Program-made: the position numbers and the translations under genes | Notes under the pieces: model-generated | Told to the model about the DNA's origin: nothing | The model's database searches: none | What the model saw: only the letters and a program-made list of their open reading frames with translations | Shown: positions 58,641 through 64,000 of the stretch, piece by piece | How the letters are laid out: each line of letters opens with the position of its first letter | Position numbering within the stretch: position 1 is the stretch's first letter | Source of the DNA: Dermacentor variabilis | Lineage: Eukaryota; Arthropoda; Arachnida; Ixodida; Ixodidae | DNA: 64,000 bases | Assembly (NCBI RefSeq): GCF_050947875.1 | Contig: NC_134572.1 | Location: forward strand, 127,031,605-127,095,604 | Direction: 5' to 3'

Positions 58641-60469
58641 TCATGCAAAAATTGAGTACATAAAGCAGTTATTACGCAGACGAGAAGGGGTGATTTTGAG
58701 ATTATGACGTTGTCTAGTAGTGTAACCTGAAAAGAAGGATATTAGTCCGTCAATATTAATCTTAAAATGACCTTTGATTAATTGGTATGGGAACTTAAGT
58801 CGGGAAACGCGATTTCTTTCGGATACAGATATCAAACCAGCCCTATTTAACAGATAAGTTACTGGTGTGCGTCCATAGTTATTGTAAACAAAACGAACTG
58901 CTTTCATTTGTACTGTTTAAATTTTATTAATGTTAGTTTTAGTAAATGGATCCCAAATTATCGCCGCATCATCTAACATTGGAAGGACGACCGATTTGTA
59001 AGCTAGGAGCCGGACTCTGGGTGTAGAGAGTTTTAGCGCTCGCCTAAGAAAAAAAAGTTTACGGTTAGCATTGCTTATAACCTGATGAATGTGTTTAGTC
59101 CAGTCAAGGTCGTTAGTAATCCATCATCCTATATATTTGCATTATGCAACTTCGGAAAGGATATTGTTAGCAAAAGAATATTGGAATATGAGGGGATTTT
59201 TCTTGCAGGTTATTCTCGTGTAAACGTTTTTTTTTATTTACCGGCATCTGCCAGGCATCACACCATTCAGTGATCTTTTGGAAGGCCTCGTTCAGTGTTG
59301 TTTGATCTGCTATGGTTTTAATTTCTGAGTAGAGCACGCAGTCACCGCGTATAATTTAATAAGAACTGGAATGTCTTTTAAGATGTCGTTTATATAAATG
59401 ATGAATAGAAGTAGCCCAAGCACCAAACCTTGAGGGACGCCAGAGTCAACAGAAAGAGACTGATGAATTATAACGAAAAGTGACATACTGTAGACGGTTA
59501 CACAAGTATGCTGAAATCCAATTAGTAATCTTATTTTTTTATTCTGCTATTAATTTTAGAAAGCAGCTTTTTGTGAGAAACTTTATGCAATGCTTTTGCG
59601 AAATCAATAAATATGGCATCTGTTTGGTTCCCATTATTAATAGAGTTAGCAATGTCATGTACAGGTTGGTCTAATTGAGCGCAAGTGGAATAACCTTTCC
59701 GAAATCCGTGCTGAAGATTTGTAATACAATTATGTTTTTCAAGAAAATCAGAGATGTGGGTATATATTATGTGCTCCATAATTTTACAAGTTGTCGATGT
59801 TAGTGACATTGGTCTATAATTATTGATGCACTCTTTTTTACCATATTTATGTACTGGTTGAACTCCGGCCATCCTCCAGTCGTTCAGAACCTGTCCTTCG
59901 TTTAGAGATCTTGAAAATAATATAAACAAGTACTTGGCTACTCATTCTGCATACCTAGTTAGGAATGCATTTGGTATGTTATTGCGCCCAGGGGACTTCT
60001 TGGTATCGAGATTCAAAAGCATTTTAATAATACCTTGCTCGCTGATGACAAGATCTGGCATCGGAGGTAAACATGTTTCGAAAGCGGGCAGTATGCCATT
60101 ATCATTACGGAACACAGATTTTAAGTAATCATTAAAAGCAGATGATATTTCATTTTCGTCATGGGTTGGAGTTCCGTTGACTTCAAACGCATGAGAATCT
60201 CTGAATACTGGAGCGATTGTGAGTCAGAATTTCTCTGGTGAAGTTGAAATGAAGTTACGCAACAAGTTGCCAAAATAATTGTCTTTATCTAGTGCTATCT
60301 GACTTTTACATTGAACAGAAAGAAAGGAATTTTTTTCTTGCAGACACTTAGGACGGTTAACTACTTGCGTTCTCTTTTTCAATCGTTTTAATTTTCTGCG
60401 CCTTGGTATTGAAGTACAAGTAATCCAGGGATTCGTACGTTTCACCTTTTTTGATAATGCTTGGCACAA
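58641..60469 (-). pseudogene. LINE ORF2, linker, reverse transcriptase and C-terminal tail
   Basis: Frames at 60469-60224 (linker, W-I-T-C-T, N-Y-F-G-N-L), 59929-59531 (RT: L-N-D-W-R-M-A-G-V-Q-P-V-H-K-Y-G, N-N-Y-R-P-M-S-L-T-S, A-I-F-I-D-F-A-K-A-L) and 58907-58641 (C-terminal: K-A-V-R-F-V-Y-N-N-Y, L-L-N-R-A-G-L) are parts of one protein. G-V-P-Q-G lies near 59435. The catalytic box is disrupted: around 59340-59355 the coding strand reads L-Y-A, then a one-base loss inside the first aspartate codon, then D-C-V-L-Y in another frame. Several further stops exist, so no active RT could be made. Confidence 0.8.
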
Positions 60470-61430
60470 AACGTTCGATACCCATCAATACGAAATTCTT
60501 GAAGGAAATCCATAAATCATCCACATTTGCTGTTGAAATTGAAAAACTATCAACATGAGAGGATAAGACATGGATTATCGATGTGTCATCTGCACGTGAT
60601 AAGTAAGGAAAACAAAAGTGTTTTCGATTTCTGTCGATGGCAGAGTCAGATAAGGTAAGGAGTACGGCCTGGTGATCGGAGATTCCCGTGACAATTGTGC
60701 ATTTTGATTTAGTAGTAATAGATCCGCTCACGAATAAAAGGTCTAGTATAGATTTAGAACTGGCGTGCATCCTAGTGCGCTCGCCAACAACTTGAGTTAA
60801 ATCAAAAGCAAATGCTATATCCAACATAGCATCACCTGTTTTGTTGTTATGCTTTACGTGGGACATTGTGGACCAGTCAATATTAGGTAGGTTGAAATCG
60901 CCAGCAAGAATTATCCGATCGCCAGATTTTATATACGTTTGCATGTAAATTTTTAAGTCATCCAAAAGTGACAGCGAAGAGGAAGGGGGCCTGTACATCA
61001 CGCCAATGATGCACCTGATTCCACCACAATATGCTTTACTAAAAATGCACTCAACGTTTAACACATCAGACATCCTGAAAACTCGTAATGATATTTTGTA
61101 GATAATACAGACGCCACCACCTCTACCAATGCGGTCTTTCCTGAGTGCATTGTACCCAGCAGGCATAAATTTGCTGTCAAAAATGTCATCATGTAACCAA
61201 ATTTCAGTCAGCAGATCAACGTCAGAATCGTTAGAAAGAAGCCCCTCAAGCACTGTTGCCTTATTGATTAAACTTCTGCAGTTAACGTACAGGACTACCA
61301 AGGACGTAGTATCGTGTTCTTTCTGTAAATTATTTTTCCTTTTGGTCAATCCGATACGCTCCCTTTTTTCTGCATCCCAGGCATACAGAACACCATCTGG
61401 ATCTATGCTTTTATCGAAGACCAGCTTTAC
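60357..61430 (-). CDS. LINE ORF1 C-terminus running into the ORF2 AP-type endonuclease
   Basis: The frame from 61430 to 60357 has no stop until its end. It first reads V-K-L-V-F-D-K-S-I-D-P-D-G-V-L-Y-A-W-D, which resembles the C-terminal end of LINE ORF1 proteins. It then runs straight into V-N-C-R-S-L (endonuclease start), L-L-T-E-I-W-L (catalytic E), G-R-G-G-G-V-C, V-M-Y-R-P-P-S, A-G-D-F-N-L-P (catalytic D/N), S-I-L-D-L-L-F-V and G-I-S-D-H-Q-A (catalytic D/H). All expected active-site residues are present. It nicks target DNA to prime reverse transcription. Start uncertain: either ORF2 begins internally or ORF1 and ORF2 form one polyprotein. Confidence 0.8.
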   Translation of the reverse strand, partial: VKLVFDKSIDPDGVLYAWDAEKRERIGLTKRKNNLQKEHDTTSLVVLYVNCRSLINKATVLEGLLSNDSDVDLLTEIWLHDDIFDSKFMPAGYNALRKDRIGRGGGVCIIYKISLRVFRMSDVLNVECIFSKAYCGGIRCIIGVMYRPPSSSLSLLDDLKIYMQTYIKSGDRIILAGDFNLPNIDWSTMSHVKHNNKTGDAMLDIAFAFDLTQVVGERTRMHASSKSILDLLFVSGSITTKSKCTIVTGISDHQAVLLTLSDSAIDRNRKHFCFPYLSRADDTSIIHVLSSHVDSFSISTANVDDLWISFKNFVLMGIERFVPSIIKKGETYESLDYLYFNTKAQKIKTIEKENASS

Positions 61431-61468
61431 TTAAGAGCCGTTTGCTTTTTTTTTTCCGTTGCACGGTC

Positions 61469-62282
61469 CTACAAAAGTTTACGCACCTCACGAACGCGCC
61501 TTGAAAAGTCTTCGGACAAAGACAACGACGAGCCTTTTAGTTTGTGGGATGCAAGTAAAATGGGCGCCTTGTCGCTATAGTCAAGAAATTTTATAAACAC
61601 TGGCCTAGATTTCCCATTAGATTTGCGGCCAAGCCTATGAAATCTTTCAATAACTGTAGGCGTTATACCTATCTTCTTTGTTATTAGGTCGTCCTTTATC
61701 TTCTTCACTTCTTCAAATGTCTCGTTTCCCGACTCTTCAAATCCATATACAATAAGGTTATTCCGACGGCTTCGCTTTTCTAATTCATCCACCTTATTTG
61801 TGAGAAATGATAATTGACTGGCAAACTCTAATTGTTTTTTATTTCGGTTACTTTTTTGGGCAGTGAGTCCAAACTAGATATTGTTGCTCAACGTCATCTA
61901 TTCTATTGCTTAGTGTCGAGACTTGCTCTTTGATTTCATTCTGTGTAACCACAGTTCCTTCACTAGTTCCCTTGACCTTCTTTTGGCCATCAAGTAGTTC
62001 TGATAGCACCTTCTTTTCAGAAGGTCCTGGGTTTGTCTCAATGTCGCCCGAAAGAAATAGGTTAGTAGGCAGTAAGGCCATATTTGTCAATATACATTTG
62101 ATACACTGTGGGCAGGGCAGCAGCAACAAAAACCGGTCATCGCTACGGTACATAGGAATGTTTTTACTAACCTGTAGAGCAAAGCAGAAGTGATTGCTGG
62201 TCATGTTGCCGGTACTGCTGCTGGCCTGCCCAATGACGAAAGGCGATGTTGCTCGGTCTTTTAAAGGAGCTTGGCAAGCCAC
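61469..62282 (-). pseudogene. LINE ORF1: 2A motif, coiled coil, RRM-like region, with frameshift
   Basis: The first frame (62282-61848) has an N-terminal hydrophobic stretch (F-L-L-L-L-P at residues 51-56), M68, then a 2A-like motif ending N-P-G-P at residue 87. A charged, heptad-like region follows (V-S-T-L-S-N-R-I-D-D-V-E-Q-Q). A frameshift near 61850 leads into Q-L-S-F-L-T-N-K-V-D-E-L-E-K-R-S-R-R-N-N-L (coiled coil to RRM) in the second frame (61792-61469). The second frame includes I-E-R-F-H-R-L-G-R-K and R-P-V-F-I-K-F. Such proteins bind LINE RNA. The first 37 codons lie in the proximal 5' monomer, so the authentic start may be M68. Confidence 0.78.
62022..62045 (-). other. 2A-like ribosome-skipping motif
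   Basis: The coding strand reads D-I-E-T-N-P-G-P, matching the D-(V/I)-E-x-N-P-G-P consensus exactly, preceded by N-L-F-L-S-G. Such motifs make ribosomes skip the last Gly-Pro bond and release the upstream peptide. Comparable 2A motifs are known in non-LTR elements of trypanosomes and sea urchins. Activity here is inferred. Confidence 0.85.
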
Positions 62283-62981
62283 TTGACTTCACAGTTGTCG
62301 AGAAAGAGCAATACGCTCCTACTTGTGGAACGTAGGGCACCTTAATAACCCGACATCTGGCACGTGCCAGAGTTTCTGCAATCAGTTCATTGAAAACATC
62401 CACGTTGATTGTCGTTGATGCGCAGTCGCAGGGCCACTGATGATTCCCGTGATGCATAGGCTCGTAGGTCTGGTTCACGCACGTTGCCGCGGAGTCACAG
62501 CCATGCAGTGAAAGCGGTCCGCTCAGAGGGGCCGCCAAAATCTGTAGAGCAAAGCAGAAGTGATTGCTGAACATGTTGCCGATACTGCTGCAGGCCTGCC
62601 CACTGACGAAAGGCGATGTTGCTCGGTCTTTTAAAGGAGCTCGGCAAGCCACGTGATGTGACGTCACAGTTGTCGAGAAAGAGCAATACGCTCTTACTTG
62701 TGGAACGTAGGGCACATTAATCACCGGACATCTGGCACGTGCCAGAGTTTCTACAGTCAGTTCATTGAAAACATCCACGTCCAGTTTCGTTGATGCGCAA
62801 CCGCAGGGCCACCGATGATTTCCGTGATGCATAGCTCGTAGGTCTGGTCCACCATGCACGTTGCCGCTGAGTCGCAGCCACGCAGTGAAAGCGGTCCCCT
62901 CAGAAGGGCCACCAAAATCTGCAGAGCAAAGCAGAAGTGATTGCCGAACATGTTGCCGATATTGCTGCTGGCCTGCCCAAT
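62172..62981 (-). repeat. Tandem 5'-UTR monomers of the young LINE
   Basis: Units begin 'ctg(t/c)agagcaaagcag' at 62172, 62542 and 62919 on plus. Two are complete (370 and 377 bp) and the third is cut at about 62981, where similarity stops, giving about 2.2 copies. They lie directly upstream of ORF1 on its coding strand. That is the position of promoter-bearing monomers in mouse L1, and a partial outermost unit is typical. An open frame of 282 codons through them (63015-62167) is a by-product. Promoter function is inferred. Confidence 0.88.
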
Positions 62982-62984
62982 ATG

Positions 62985-64000
62985 ATAGCAAGAAACTATA
63001 ATAAAATAATATCACATCGCTTCGGAAACACGCCAGGAAGGTTCCAAGGAATAAGTGATGATTTAGTTTATAAATTTAGGAGCATAGAAACTTCTCAGGG
63101 TGTGAAATAAAATCCACATCAAAACAATGTAGTACCGTGTCACTGAATGGCCAAATACGACAGCTATAAACACGCCGTTAAGGCAGTCATTGAAATGACA
63201 CGCAATGTCACCATGACCGGTAACTATGGAGCCATTAATAGAAATTTGTAATACTGGTTTCTTTTTTCGATTAAATCATTCCAAAACTTTTTAGCTCCCC
63301 TAGAATGAAATTCGGCAGCACTGTAGTAAAGCAATGTTCTTTCGAAGACTGTACCGCATGTACAACATTTTCTATTAGTTCCTTTAGATGACCGATATGC
63401 ATGCGCTGTTTTTTTAACCTTTTTATCTTTCGCATCAGCTGGATTATTTCACGGGTTATTCAAGGCGTCTATCTACGAACTATAGTTTACGTTTGCTTGC
63501 CACAAATTTATTTATAAAGTAATGACACACACTTGAAACGACGCCAAAGTGTGTTCACGTCATTGTTAGTAAAATCAGTAAGGCATGTTTCCGCATGTTA
63601 TATAATGGATTCATCGTATGCGCGTGAGTAGACATTGAAAGAATGCTTGACAAGGTTTTTCAGTTTGGTAAATGTAACAACGGATATGCAAACACTGACA
63701 AGCAATTGGTCAGAAATCCCTTCCACAACTTGGATAGTTTATCCAAGTAATAGTGTCGGCAAAAATACCAAATCCAGAATAGCTTTGGAATTCCCTTGTG
63801 CTATTTGGATTAGGTAATGCGTTATAGATATCTTAATTGTACTGTTTAAATGATTGCTGTCGTGGGGAAGTGATTCAAAGCGCTGCCCATTAACGCCTGA
63901 CAGGTTAAGGTGCCCTATTAGTAGCAGTTTGTTTCTCTGGAATTGAGATATGTGCTTTTCCAGCTTGGCTAGATACTCAGAATCGGCATGAATAGGTTTG
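62985..64000 (-). mobile_element. Older CR1/L2-like LINE, endonuclease and linker part (continues off the window)
   Basis: Minus-strand translation through stops gives L-I-G-H-L-N-L-S-G-V-N near 63890 (the GDFNLP motif with D to H), A-I-L-D-L-V-F-L-P near 63770 and E-G-I-S-D-Q-L-L near 63710. A linker region follows down to about 63240 (M-R-K-I-K-R-L-K-K-Q-R-M-H), then less clear sequence to 62985. The RT part continues at 58195 and below, beyond the younger LINE. The 5' part lies beyond the window edge. Confidence 0.75.

Larger units (their letters stand above)
58200..62981 (-). mobile_element. Near full-length CR1/L2-like LINE with 5' monomers and 2A motif
   Basis: This 4.8 kb minus-strand element has a tandem 5' region (62172-62981), ORF1 with 2A motif, coiled coil and RRM-like region (61430-62282), endonuclease (60357-61430), RT and C-terminal tail (58641-60350), and an A-rich 3' end near 58200. 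It sits inside an older LINE of the same broad group, in the same orientation. It has few stops in the endonuclease but several frameshifts elsewhere, so it is young but inactive. Confidence 0.85.

Noticed and set aside
62167..63015. 282-codon frame across the LINE 5' region
   Set aside because: The frame repeats itself with the 370-bp monomers and conflicts with the ORF1 frame. It has no domain.
1..64000. tRNA, rRNA or snRNA genes
   Set aside because: tRNA-like boxes occur only within SINEs. No complete cloverleaf and no rRNA or snRNA signature was recognised by eye. A tRNAscan/Infernal run would be decisive.

Overview
The window reads as gene-poor nuclear DNA of an arachnid, most likely a hard tick (Ixodida). 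It has no operons, no dense long open frames, many broken reverse transcriptases, microsatellites and tRNA-derived SINEs. The tick assignment rests on recalled resemblance of several repeats (RTE 3' end, tRNA-SINEs, I-like LINE C-terminus, Penelope elements) to repeats common in tick genomes. No database search was possible. Almost everything that can be named is a mobile element or a tandem repeat.

Layout. 0-13 kb: mostly unassigned DNA with SINE copies, a 3' fragment of an I/R1-like LINE (about 6.0-6.45 kb) and a decayed CR1/L2-like reverse transcriptase (about 6.9-8.4 kb). 13-17.7 kb: an I-like LINE with RNase H, split by a nearly intact 2.8 kb Penelope-like element (PLE) that has terminal direct repeats and a 9-bp target-site duplication. 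18.6-28.1 kb: SINE copies, minisatellites and two small inverted-repeat transposons. 28.4-36.4 kb: AT-rich DNA with possible exons of one unidentified minus-strand host gene, next to a striking 2.5 kb palindrome made of two PLE copies. 37.7-38.8 kb: two adjacent hairpins, a LINE 3' fragment and a second copy of the GGGTGT-rich MITE. 39-42.2 kb: long tetranucleotide arrays, a solo LTR inside a (TA)n run, and a SINE. 43.9-44.2 kb: two palindromes. 46.3-46.7 kb: a minisatellite of about 30 bp. 48.4-50.3 kb: a CR1-like LINE carrying a PLE-derived insert with a decayed hammerhead-ribozyme-like core. 51.8-52.5 kb: an RTE 3' fragment. 55.8-56.7 kb: an apparently internally deleted Helitron/Helentron derivative. 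56.8-64 kb: an older CR1/L2-like LINE interrupted by a younger, near full-length one.

The most interesting object is the younger LINE (58.2-63.0 kb, minus strand). It has about 370-bp tandem monomers at its 5' end, as in promoter-monomer LINEs. Its ORF1 has a 2A-like ribosome-skipping motif (D-I-E-T-N-P-G-P) near the N-terminus, then coiled-coil and RRM-like regions. An open frame joins the ORF1 C-terminal region to the ORF2 endonuclease, and a one-base deletion sits inside the reverse transcriptase YADD motif. The two PLE structures (one inserted cleanly, one as a head-to-head palindrome) and the hammerhead-like remnant are the next most informative.
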